From Pseudomonadota bacterium (GTDB lineage Bacteria; Bdellovibrionota; Bacteriovoracia; Bacteriovoracales; Bacteriovoracaceae): a stretch of DNA of 64,000 bases. The translations under genes were made by a program, and so were the position numbers. Position 1 is the first letter of the stretch. Each line of letters begins with the position of its first letter. The notes beneath the pieces were generated by a model. The model saw only the letters and a list, made by a program, of their open reading frames with translations, did not search any database and was not told the origin of the DNA. Below, piece after piece: positions 51,635-60,274 of this stretch. Location: NCBI GenBank assembly GCA_027488375.1, contig JAIYBW010000003.1, positions 62,001-126,000 of the forward strand, in the 5' to 3' direction.

Positions 51635-53221
51635 TTACTGGCCCATCGCTGAAAGTTTAAGTTTCAAGTTTTGAGAATCAATTTCTACATTACTATCAAT
51701 CAAAGCTGAGCGTTCAATTTGTGTTTTTATTTTTTCTAGTTCCTCAATATTTTCTGCAGAAATAACAGCTGATACTTCTCCTGTCTCTTCAGATTTAAAC
51801 TCAATAAGTGTTCCTGATGAAGACGCTGCAGATTGACTTAAGATTACAAGAGGGTGCATGGCCTTAATTTCAATCGCCGATTGGATAGATGAAATCTCTT
51901 GTTTAATACTTCTTTGTTTTTTTACGAGTGCATCCAAGACAGGTTTGGGATTTGTTGCCATCGTCCGTCTAAGTCTGCCATTGATCGCAAGGACATCATT
52001 TTTCATAACTGATCCAAGCTTAGCATTAACAAACTTGATATCTTTTTCGATAAAAAATCTTTCTACAAATAAAGAAATCATAATAATTGCTGCCACAGCA
52101 GCTACCCTTACACCCAAGAACGCAAAAGAATGTAATGGGATCTCAACAGATGATGCTTGAGCAAACTTACCATTAAGGAGATTGATGAAGCGGTTTTTCC
52201 TCTTCATTCCAATCGCCATCATATTAGTCAGTGCATACTTGGACTTATTTTTAGGATCAATATCAATTTTTTCAGATTCAACTTTATCAAAAGTTTCAAG
52301 GAGAACTACTTTTGCATCCCACTTTTCTGATAGGTAACCAGTCATGTTTCTAATATTAGTCGTTCCACCAGTAATGAATACATGTTGTAAAGAAAGACCA
52401 AAATTCACTTTAAGACCAATCTTCCATCTCAGGAAATCATTCACAAGCGGTGAGAAGGCTTTATCCATGGCCATGGCGAATTCTTTTTGAGCTTGATCAA
52501 CAGAGTCCATAAGATTACTGGTTAAGAGAAAGGCACTCTGATGTTTGTAGATAACAGCTTCATCAATATCGAGACCATATGTTTTTGAAATCATCTCATT
52601 AATGTGAGAGCCTCCCATATAGCTAACATGAGTGGCAATCAGGCGAGAGTTATAAAAAATGTAGGCTTTTGATGTTTTATGTCCAATATCGAGAACACAA
52701 AAAGGACCAGCAATTGCATTTTGATTGAAATAGTTTTCGACAGCACTTGCTTCAGTCGTGAGGATATTAGGAAGAGCATTTTTATCTTTGAACAAATTAT
52801 AATTTGTTTCAAATTCATTCTCTTTTACAAGCCCAACCAAGGCCATATATTGAGTTTTGGCAAACTCCATACGGTGACCAAAATGTATTTCACTCAATGC
52901 ATAGGGTATGTCCTCTTCAAGTTGAAAAGGGAGCATTAATTCAGCTTTTTTCTTACTTTTAACTGGAAGAGTTAAAAAGCGAGTGGAGAGGAGTTCATTA
53001 TCAAATTGAAAAATAACCCGACTATCTGGCTTACTGGAATTTTCAATAATCTCTTTAACAATACTTACTTGAGCTTCAATCTGAGAAAGGCCTTGGTGAT
53101 CGGCCATAAAATCATGAATGATAATCTCGCTCATTTCAACGTGATTAACTTTACGTTTCTCAACATATGAAGAGATATACTTGACACTATAAGAACCAAC
53201 ATCAATGGCTAAAATATGCAT
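51635..53221 (-). CDS. gspL: Type II secretion protein GspL (PilM/actin-like)
   Basis: 528 aa. The N-terminal actin-like cytoplasmic domain (about 1-350) has the PilM/GspL start ILAIDVGSYSVKYISSYVEK, MLPFQLEEDIPYAL and CVLDIGHKTSKAYIFYNSRLIATHVSYMGGSHIN. A membrane helix lies near 373-390, followed by a periplasmic domain. It is longer than typical GspL (about 400) because the actin domain is complete and PilM-like. GspL recruits the GspE ATPase to the membrane platform. Confidence 0.87.
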   Translation of the reverse strand: MHILAIDVGSYSVKYISSYVEKRKVNHVEMSEIIIHDFMADHQGLSQIEAQVSIVKEIIENSSKPDSRVIFQFDNELLSTRFLTLPVKSKKKAELMLPFQLEEDIPYALSEIHFGHRMEFAKTQYMALVGLVKENEFETNYNLFKDKNALPNILTTEASAVENYFNQNAIAGPFCVLDIGHKTSKAYIFYNSRLIATHVSYMGGSHINEMISKTYGLDIDEAVIYKHQSAFLLTSNLMDSVDQAQKEFAMAMDKAFSPLVNDFLRWKIGLKVNFGLSLQHVFITGGTTNIRNMTGYLSEKWDAKVVLLETFDKVESEKIDIDPKNKSKYALTNMMAIGMKRKNRFINLLNGKFAQASSVEIPLHSFAFLGVRVAAVAAIIMISLFVERFFIEKDIKFVNAKLGSVMKNDVLAINGRLRRTMATNPKPVLDALVKKQRSIKQEISSIQSAIEIKAMHPLVILSQSAASSSGTLIEFKSEETGEVSAVISAENIEELEKIKTQIERSALIDSNVEIDSQNLKLKLSAMGQ

Positions 53222-53266
53222 AATGTTATTTTAACTTAAAAAATTTGATAAAGCCTAGTAAATACC

Positions 53267-54646
53267 TTAATTGATTTGCATTTCAATGATTCTAGGCTCG
53301 AGTAGTTGAGTGGGTTGGTTTGCTAGGGATTGAGTTCTTTTTTGGTAATCGGCTTCTGTCTCACCAGGATTTTTTGGTGGTTTTGTAGTGGTGCCCGTGC
53401 CTTGATTGTTTGAGCTCGCTTCCTGTTTTGGCATATAAACATAGGCCACGAGTGTATAAGTTGATCTATTGTAAAGTCCCTCACTAATGACCTTAAAAAG
53501 ATTTGGATTTGAACCGAATGTGACTCCTGCTTTCGTGAATTTCTCTATCCTTTCATCAAACATAGTATCATTAACGATTCTCTCAATTTCGACGACCCAT
53601 TTTTTGAAGTCTTGTATGTTGTTAAAAAATTTAGGTTGTTCTGGATTATCTCTATATTCAAAAAAAGATCTTATTTGCTCATCATCAATATTAGGGACCA
53701 GAATTCTTAACATATTGGACGTCAGCTTATTCAAGTCAATTTGAGCTGATGGATAGATACTAAATTCATTCTGAATGAGTTCAATAAGTTCATCATTCCA
53801 ACCAGGGATAGCATAAAGTTCACTGGCAGAAGAAAGCGGTCCATATTTAGGTTCAAGTGGAATCCTCTGAAATTCCGCCTCGGCTCTCCCGGCCATGGGA
53901 TCGGTCATCAGACTTTGATAATCAGAGATATAAAATTTCAAATTTGTGATGAGTTCTTGATAATTAATATTGGCATTCCTATCTTCAAAGTCTTCATCTT
54001 TTTCTTTCTTTTCATCAACAAGTCTTTTTAATAAAAAATACAATGATTGATCAACTGAGACATTGTTTTGAATGGCCGTAGGTCCTGCATCTATAATTCC
54101 ATCATTCGGATCATCGTCAATTGAGTTTCTTCCCTCAGGATCATTTGGGTTATAAGGTCTTTTTTTAGCAGTATCAAAGCGGAGAAGATTGAGATTCATT
54201 CGATTGGATATATTTGTGACTGTCACTCTCATGGACCCTTCTAATAAAGAATCCTCAGTAAATTTTTGGACTGTATCTTTGATTGATCGGCTGGCACCAG
54301 CTCCTAGAGGGACAGGAAAAATAAAGGGGACTTCCCACAGTTGATTAAGAAGTTGTGGTGGAACCTGAGTCTTGGCCGTGGCGTTGCCTTCAATCTTATT
54401 AAAAGCCTCTTTGTAAAGTTTTAAGCGAGTCATCGCCATTTGAAGGCCTGATTCTGCAAGTAATTTGGCCTGAGAGCGATCCATGACGTTGGTCGCTTTT
54501 ATTCTTGAGATTTTACTCTCGAAAGTAAATTCACCATAAATCGCCATTAATAAAATGATGGCGGTCATGATCATCATCAAAGCAACACCACTTTGATTCT
54601 TGATAATGACTTTAAAGTCTTTGAGGAGATAATCTTTAATTCCCAA
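53267..54646 (-). CDS. gspK: Type II secretion minor pseudopilin GspK
   Basis: 459 aa from TTG 54646, preceded by AGGAGG with 5 bp spacing; the longer frame starts at GTG 54673 without SD. The prepilin-type N-terminus is QSGVALMMIMTAIILLMAIYGEF, with no Glu5, a GspK trait. The large alpha-domain insert carries NRMNLNLLRFD and RPYNPNDPEGRNSIDDDPNDG. LYAIPGWNDELIELI is characteristic of GspK. It caps the pseudopilus tip. The start overlaps gspJ. Confidence 0.88.
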   Translation of the reverse strand: MGIKDYLLKDFKVIIKNQSGVALMMIMTAIILLMAIYGEFTFESKISRIKATNVMDRSQAKLLAESGLQMAMTRLKLYKEAFNKIEGNATAKTQVPPQLLNQLWEVPFIFPVPLGAGASRSIKDTVQKFTEDSLLEGSMRVTVTNISNRMNLNLLRFDTAKKRPYNPNDPEGRNSIDDDPNDGIIDAGPTAIQNNVSVDQSLYFLLKRLVDEKKEKDEDFEDRNANINYQELITNLKFYISDYQSLMTDPMAGRAEAEFQRIPLEPKYGPLSSASELYAIPGWNDELIELIQNEFSIYPSAQIDLNKLTSNMLRILVPNIDDEQIRSFFEYRDNPEQPKFFNNIQDFKKWVVEIERIVNDTMFDERIEKFTKAGVTFGSNPNLFKVISEGLYNRSTYTLVAYVYMPKQEASSNNQGTGTTTKPPKNPGETEADYQKRTQSLANQPTQLLEPRIIEMQIN

Positions 54647-55658
54647 AGCTCCCTCCTGTAGGTGTTGTCGCACCAGAATTCATTCCTGAATTTGCTCCAG
54701 AGTTAACTCCGTTCGTTGCAGTACCTGGTTGTGAAATAGGAGCTGCCATATTGTCTTGAGGGACTTCCATTGGCCAATGGTTACGATAAATACGTGTGAC
54801 AGACTTTTTTATCCCTGAGGAATCATACCATGTAATAAGAAGTTTAACTCCACGAATAGATTGCTCACCACCAGGAACACTTCGGAGTGATGATTCCCAT
54901 CTCCGGCCATTAGGGTTCCAGAATTGGAATTCAAGGTTCTCAACATTTTCGAGCAAGATGGCCGCTTTAACATTCGAATTTTCAGGATTTATTCTTTCAT
55001 CATCATATGGATTATCCGCGCTAAAGTAGCGTACGAGGCTTTTTAGTCCTTGGGGAATTTGAGAATTTTTTTCTTCTTGTTCATCTTTTCTTTGGGGAGT
55101 TTCACCAAGTGTATACCTTACCCATGCAAAGTGAGACTGCCTTGTATTTTGGATTTTGCGGCGATTTGAAGATGTAAAAAACTCAAAAATTGATTTTTCA
55201 GGATTGTAAAAACGTGGAATAGGTAGGCCCTCCTTGCTCAAACCACTAAAATGCTGATTCTGCTCAAATCTTTGATTGAGTCGCATATAGTATTCTTGAA
55301 GCTGAGGACTAATAGGGGTACTCGGTTTTATAGGCTGGCCTGTATTATCATCTTTCCCGTCCATATTCGCGTCGGAAGTTGTTCCAGATAGTTGATCTGC
55401 TCCACTTCGATCTAGGACAGTTGAAAAATACATAGGGGAGTAAATTTGTGAAAAATCCCATTCAAAACGAGAAAGGGCCGTTTCAATTTGAAGATTATTT
55501 TTATTTATTTCAGTCGTACGCTCCATGGTATCAGCAGCGTTTTGAGTAATTGAAACAACTCCAATAGTAATGAAGGCCAAAAGTGTGATGGCGATGAGAA
55601 TTTCGATGAGGGTAAAGCCTGACTCTTTAAAAGCCGACATTGAGTTGAATTCTTTCAT
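54636..55658 (-). CDS. gspJ: Type II secretion minor pseudopilin GspJ
   Basis: 340 aa. Prepilin cleavage/N-methylation motif KESGFTLIEILIAITLLAF with Glu5. The body contains LLENVENLEFQFWNPNGRRWESS, a GspJ hallmark. The C-terminus is a Gly/Asn/Ser/Thr-rich tail (NGVNSGANSGMNSGATT), longer than usual. ATG 55658 overlaps gspI by 32 bp; an in-frame ATG at 55640 is a possible start. Confidence 0.9.
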   Translation of the reverse strand: MKEFNSMSAFKESGFTLIEILIAITLLAFITIGVVSITQNAADTMERTTEINKNNLQIETALSRFEWDFSQIYSPMYFSTVLDRSGADQLSGTTSDANMDGKDDNTGQPIKPSTPISPQLQEYYMRLNQRFEQNQHFSGLSKEGLPIPRFYNPEKSIFEFFTSSNRRKIQNTRQSHFAWVRYTLGETPQRKDEQEEKNSQIPQGLKSLVRYFSADNPYDDERINPENSNVKAAILLENVENLEFQFWNPNGRRWESSLRSVPGGEQSIRGVKLLITWYDSSGIKKSVTRIYRNHWPMEVPQDNMAAPISQPGTATNGVNSGANSGMNSGATTPTGGSFGN

Positions 55659-56205
55659 TATAATTTGTTAACCATGTAGCGAGACTATAACTGTATTTGG
55701 TATCTTTGTTTGTTACAGTGACCTTCGCTTGCCATACAATTTTTTCAATATTCTTCTTAAGTTCATCAAAGACCATCTTTTCTAATGCAGCATTTCGATT
55801 AGAACCTGAACTATTTTGATTCATGTAATTACCACTATAGGCACCTTGACCTTCTTCAGAGACGTTGCCTTTCTGACCAAAAATTTGTCCGAAGTCAGGA
55901 ATCGTTAATTTTTTAACTTCCAGAGTGTACTCAAAGTTAGAAAGATCTTTATCTTCAAAAGTCTTCGTTTCCTTCATTGATCCCATGATGTTTTGAAATT
56001 TAGGTGGATCGAGAAAGAGTTCATTGATTTTTCTTTCACAGAGTTGTTGGAGGACAAGTTGCTCCTCAGAGAGTTGTGAGTCTGAAACATTGTAGCCTTG
56101 AGAGGTTAGGAACGCTGTCACAAAAAAAGCAAACAAGGTAATAGCAATTAATACCTCGATGAGAGAAAAGCCGCTTTGATTTGTTTTTTTTATTGAGTGA
56201 TCCAA
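55627..56205 (-). CDS. gspI: Type II secretion minor pseudopilin GspI
   Basis: 192 aa. Prepilin motif NQSGFSLIEVLIAITLFAFF with Glu5. The usual GspI is about 125 aa; here the C-terminal domain has an insert (EEGQGAYSGNYMNQNSSGSN). The ending KIVWQAKVTVTNKDTKYSYSLATWL fits GspI. It overlaps gspH by 16 bp and gspJ by 32 bp. Confidence 0.88.
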   Translation of the reverse strand: MDHSIKKTNQSGFSLIEVLIAITLFAFFVTAFLTSQGYNVSDSQLSEEQLVLQQLCERKINELFLDPPKFQNIMGSMKETKTFEDKDLSNFEYTLEVKKLTIPDFGQIFGQKGNVSEEGQGAYSGNYMNQNSSGSNRNAALEKMVFDELKKNIEKIVWQAKVTVTNKDTKYSYSLATWLTNYNERIQLNVGF

Positions 56206-56885
56206 TCTTTATATACCTCGTCCATTCTAGTTTGAAGTATATCTTCCTTCTTAGCAACGCTTTCAGTCTTCAGAGTTTCAAAAACACTCCGAGTTTCAGA
56301 TAAAAATGGTTGGATTTCGAGATAGGCGAGTTCCTCATCTGTAGAAAGAAAGATGATGGCCGCATCTTTCTCACCCGTAGGGTAGAAGTAAATGCTTGCA
56401 TCGTTTTCATTGAGAATCTTTTTTTGGAAGGAACTGGCCAGTCCATTAACAGTCACATATTCGGATAATTCGTGCTTAATCTCTTCAAATTCTTCGACCT
56501 TGGTAAATTGCTTATTCAGTTGAGCGATTTTTGCCTGCTCAGCTTTATCTTCTTCTAAGCTTTTTGATGTTTTCTCTGGCATATCAGGGAGGGGCATGTT
56601 CCCGGGAGGGCCATACTCCACATTGTATTCTATAGGTTGCTTATCAAGGGAGATCCTGAGTCGGACAACTGTATTTCTTAAGATTGATTCATTGGAGGCA
56701 AAACGAACTGATCTTTCAAGGTCAGAGACAGCACTTTGAAGATCTCGGTGTTTTTGAGTATCATCCCCCGAGGGGACGGCGAGAAAAACTAAAGAGGCAA
56801 GAATAAGGGCAACGAGGATCTCAATAAGCGAGAAGCCTCTTTGCCCTTGTGAAGAATTAAAGATCTTTTGAGTTGATATCTGCAT
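56190..56885 (-). CDS. gspH: Type II secretion minor pseudopilin GspH
   Basis: 231 aa from ATG 56885; the longer open frame upstream runs antiregister inside gspG and is not believed. The prepilin motif GQRGFSLIEILVALILASLVF lies 14 residues from the start. DLERSVRFASNESILRNTVVRLRI is the GspH block after the first helix. The middle has an unusually acidic, Lys-rich helical insert (TSKSLEEDKAEQAKIAQLNK). Start overlaps the gspG stop by 29 bp. Confidence 0.85.
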   Translation of the reverse strand: MQISTQKIFNSSQGQRGFSLIEILVALILASLVFLAVPSGDDTQKHRDLQSAVSDLERSVRFASNESILRNTVVRLRISLDKQPIEYNVEYGPPGNMPLPDMPEKTSKSLEEDKAEQAKIAQLNKQFTKVEEFEEIKHELSEYVTVNGLASSFQKKILNENDASIYFYPTGEKDAAIIFLSTDEELAYLEIQPFLSETRSVFETLKTESVAKKEDILQTRMDEVYKDWITQ

Positions 56886-57303
56886 CAGCGCCTTCACCAC
56901 CTTCGGCATTATCAGCGCCATAAGAAAGAATGGTAAAAGTTTTGCCATCAGATTCATAAATATATTCCCCATCCCATGGATCAAGAGGAACTTTTCCACC
57001 ATCAATGTAACCACCTGGAGCATAACGCTTACACTCTCTGCCACCTGTTGGTTTTTCAACAAGGGCATCAAGACCTTGGTCAGTAGTTGGAATGAAGTTA
57101 CAGTCTCTTCTGAATTCTTTAAGACGTTCAGAAATAGATCTGATTTGAATTTTGGCCGTTTGCACTTGTCCTTCAGCTAAACTTTCTGTCACTTTACCGG
57201 CCACAAATGTACCAGCAAGACCAAGAAGAGTGAGTGCAATTAAGATTTCAATTAAGCTCATCCCTTTTTGGGAAGCTATAATTGAACGCAAATTATTTTT
57301 CAT
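56857..57303 (-). CDS. gspG: Type II secretion major pseudopilin GspG
   Basis: 148 aa. Prepilin motif SQKGMSLIEILIALTLLGL; residue +1 is Met instead of the common Phe. The C-terminal calcium-binding region has DPWDGEYIYES and YGADNAEGGEGADADI, the GspG signature. It forms the periplasmic pseudopilus that pushes substrate through GspD. 25 bp after gspF. Confidence 0.95.
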   Translation of the reverse strand: MKNNLRSIIASQKGMSLIEILIALTLLGLAGTFVAGKVTESLAEGQVQTAKIQIRSISERLKEFRRDCNFIPTTDQGLDALVEKPTGGRECKRYAPGGYIDGGKVPLDPWDGEYIYESDGKTFTILSYGADNAEGGEGADADINSKDL

Positions 57304-57328
57304 GAAAGTACTCCTATCACATTTAATT

Positions 57329-58540
57329 TTAAATTTTATTGATATCCATCATTGGAATCACAACTGCAAAAACAATAAAACCTACTGCGACACCAAGGCA
57401 AATCATCATAATAGGTTCTAAGATAGAAGTGAGTCCGCCGATTTTCGATTGTACTTGATCCTCGTAATTTTCTGAAATGATTTTTAACATAGGTTCTAAC
57501 TCGCCTGATTTTTCACCGAGGCGAATCATATGCGTCACGAGAGGTGGAAAATAACCACTTTGGATGAGTGGGGCAGTCAGGGTTGCACCTTCTGAAACAC
57601 TAATACGGGCCTTTTCAATGGCATCCTTCATATGAACATTAGGAATTAGGTTTTTAACAATAGTCATGGCCGTCAAAATAGGCACGCCAGAATTAAGCAA
57701 TGTTCCAAGAGTTGAGCAGAAACGGCTAACATTGATCATCTTAGTCAACATTCCCAGAATTGGAAGTCGAAGCTGAAGGGCATGCCACTGAGCTTCACCT
57801 TTAGACGTTGAAATATATTTACTCACAAGATAGATAGTTCCAACAATCCCTGCGATAACAAGCCACCAGTAGTTTTGTAAGAACTCTGAAATCCAAATAC
57901 AAACTTTAGTAATGGCCGGAAGTTCTTTTTTTGTTGATTGAAATATTTTTGCCATTTTTGGAATCACAAAAATAAAAATCACATTCATCATCGCAAAGCC
58001 AAAAACCGCCATGATCACGGGGTAGGTCATCGCCCCTTTAATTTTATTTCGAAGTTTTACTTGGGCTTCTGAAAAGTCGGCGAGCCTCAGGAGAACAATC
58101 TCAAGAGTACCAGAAGCTTCACCGGCCTCAACCATGTTAATGTAAACCGAGTTGAAAACTTTTGGGTGATCATGCAGGGCCTTGGCCAAGCTTGCACCCT
58201 CATTAACTTTTTGTCTAAGATCTGCCAGGACTAATCTTAGATTTGCATTCTCAACTTGATCAACGAGGGCCGCGAGAGCTTCAACAATTTGAATTTTTGC
58301 TTTAATAAGAGTGGCCAACTGCCGAGTCATCATGGCCAGGTCTTCAACACTGACACTTCCCGTGAAACTTAAAAAACTTCTACCGCCACTTGTACCCTGT
58401 GCTTTTTGCTCTTTAATATCAATGAGCATGATACCCATCGATTTAATTTTTTGTTTAGCAACGACAATACTTTCTACATTGATAGTATTTTTGATTTCTT
58501 TGCCAGACCGGTCCATTCCCTTATAAGCATAGATAGGCAT
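57329..58540 (-). CDS. gspF: Type II secretion inner-membrane platform GspF
   Basis: 403 aa with two T2SSF cytoplasmic repeats and three membrane helices (about 168-190, 220-238, 375-398). MPIYAYKGMDRSGKEIK is the typical start. LATLIKAKIQIVEALAAL and LGTLLNSGVPILTAMTIV are the repeat signatures. It links GspE rotation to pseudopilus growth. It starts 3 bp after gspE. Confidence 0.95.
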   Translation of the reverse strand: MPIYAYKGMDRSGKEIKNTINVESIVVAKQKIKSMGIMLIDIKEQKAQGTSGGRSFLSFTGSVSVEDLAMMTRQLATLIKAKIQIVEALAALVDQVENANLRLVLADLRQKVNEGASLAKALHDHPKVFNSVYINMVEAGEASGTLEIVLLRLADFSEAQVKLRNKIKGAMTYPVIMAVFGFAMMNVIFIFVIPKMAKIFQSTKKELPAITKVCIWISEFLQNYWWLVIAGIVGTIYLVSKYISTSKGEAQWHALQLRLPILGMLTKMINVSRFCSTLGTLLNSGVPILTAMTIVKNLIPNVHMKDAIEKARISVSEGATLTAPLIQSGYFPPLVTHMIRLGEKSGELEPMLKIISENYEDQVQSKIGGLTSILEPIMMICLGVAVGFIVFAVVIPMMDINKI

Positions 58541-58543
58541 AAA

Positions 58544-60274
58544 TTAATGAGTCTCCTCAGCATTGATGGCCCGAAGAATTTCTTCAACTGAAGTGATTCC
58601 TTCAAAGATTTTATCTAGAGCATCTCCGCGAAGAGTACGCATCCCAGATCTAACTGCAGCTTTTTTAATGGTGGCAGCATCAACTTTTTGAATAATAAGA
58701 GCGCGAATCTCATCATTAATAATGAGAAGTTCAGATACGACGGTTCTGCCTGAATAACCTGTCCCATGACATTTTGCACATCCCACGGGCTTAAAGATAG
58801 TGGCCGTGTCTGGCAGTTCATCAACATCTAAAACAACTTTTTCGAAATCGGAAAGATTCGTTTTTTGCTTACATGAATTACAAAGTGTTCTTACAAGTCG
58901 CTGAGCAAGTACTCCAACGAGTGAAGAAGAAATTAAGAATGGCTGAACACCCATATCAATCAAACGAGTCGGAGCAGAGGAGGAATCATTTGTATGGAGA
59001 GTTGAAAGAACAAAGTGACCCGTTAAAGAAGCATTAATCGCAATCTCTGCAGTCTCTTTATCTCTGGTTTCACCCACCATCACGACATCTGGGTTTTGAC
59101 GAAGAATAGATCGTAGTGCGACTGCAAATGAAAGATCAATTTTATGGTTCACTTGAATTTGAGAGATTCCAGGGACTTCATACTCGACCGGATCTTCAAC
59201 AGTGATGATCATTTTATCAGGAGAATTAATTCGATCTAAAATTGCCATAAGAGTCGTTGTTTTTCCGTGACCGGTTGGCCCTGTCACGTAAAGAACTCCA
59301 TGCTTACGAGCTCCTAAGTCCTGAAGACCTTCAAGCACTTTTCCTCTAAAACCCAAGGCCTCGAGTCTTAAGATGGTATTGTTTTTTTCCAAGATACGCA
59401 TAACGATACGTTCGCCGGCCTGAATCGGAATAGTTGAAAGACGTATGTCGACGTCCTTACCCGCAATTTTAATTTTAATTCTTCCATCTTGGGGAAGACG
59501 TTTTTCAGCGATATCAAGTTTCGCCATAACTTTGATACGAGAGGATACCGCCGCATGGGTTTTCTTTGGTTGCCTTAGAATTTCAGTCATCACGCCGTTA
59601 ATACGAAAGCGATAAACTGTTTCTCTTTCGTAAGGTTCAATATGAATATCTGAGGCCTTTTCTTTTACGGCCTTGAACATGATGGAGTTTACAAATTTAA
59701 TGACTGGGGCTTCATCTGCTGATGAATCAAGAATATCAATGGGTCCTTCAAGGTCAAGATTTTCCTCAAATGATTCACCCTCAATCGAATCAACAATATT
59801 TCGGTTTGCTCTTTCATAAACTCTATTAATGGCATCTTGGATTCGATGTGAGGTTGAGCAGATGATTTTAATTTCTTTTTTAAAAATCATGTGTAGGTCA
59901 TTCACCACATTGTGATTGAATGGCTTACTCATTAAAACAGTGACTGTGAATTCTGTTTCTAGAACAGGGAGAATTTCCTGGTTCTTTGCATAATTAATTG
60001 AAAGGTCCCTCACAAGATTAGGATCTATTTCATCGACTTTGATCTCAGTGGTGTAGGGGATTCCTATCTGTAAGCAAACAACTCTTGTCAGGTCATTCGT
60101 GTTAATGAAATTTTTGCGGATAAGAATATCACCAATTAGTCCACCTTCATTACGTTGAAGATCGAGAGCTTCTTCAAGTTGAAGTCTAGTTAAGGCAGAA
60201 TGTTTGAGCAAAAGCTCTCCAATCTTTTCCTTAGATGATTCTAATGTTGCTGCAAATTCATCCGTCATTTTCAT
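58544..60274 (-). CDS. gspE: Type II secretion ATPase GspE
   Basis: 576 aa. The N1 domain (IGELLLKHSALTRLQLEEAL) binds GspL. Walker A VTGPTGHGKTTTLMA, Asp box VEDPVEYEVPG, Walker B RSILRQNPDVVMVGETRD and His box LSTLHTNDSSSAPTRL follow. A tetracysteine zinc site CNSC..GCAKCHG is at about 467-515. Hexameric cytoplasmic ATPase driving secretion. The start overlaps the gspD stop (TAATG). Confidence 0.96.
   Translation of the reverse strand: MKMTDEFAATLESSKEKIGELLLKHSALTRLQLEEALDLQRNEGGLIGDILIRKNFINTNDLTRVVCLQIGIPYTTEIKVDEIDPNLVRDLSINYAKNQEILPVLETEFTVTVLMSKPFNHNVVNDLHMIFKKEIKIICSTSHRIQDAINRVYERANRNIVDSIEGESFEENLDLEGPIDILDSSADEAPVIKFVNSIMFKAVKEKASDIHIEPYERETVYRFRINGVMTEILRQPKKTHAAVSSRIKVMAKLDIAEKRLPQDGRIKIKIAGKDVDIRLSTIPIQAGERIVMRILEKNNTILRLEALGFRGKVLEGLQDLGARKHGVLYVTGPTGHGKTTTLMAILDRINSPDKMIITVEDPVEYEVPGISQIQVNHKIDLSFAVALRSILRQNPDVVMVGETRDKETAEIAINASLTGHFVLSTLHTNDSSSAPTRLIDMGVQPFLISSSLVGVLAQRLVRTLCNSCKQKTNLSDFEKVVLDVDELPDTATIFKPVGCAKCHGTGYSGRTVVSELLIINDEIRALIIQKVDAATIKKAAVRSGMRTLRGDALDKIFEGITSVEEILRAINAEETH

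Noticed and set aside
56886-57071. The 293-codon open frame upstream of gspH as part of GspH
   Set aside because: The first 62 residues are read out of frame through gspG and lie before the prepilin motif, which must be near the N-terminus. ATG 56885 gives the proper short leader.
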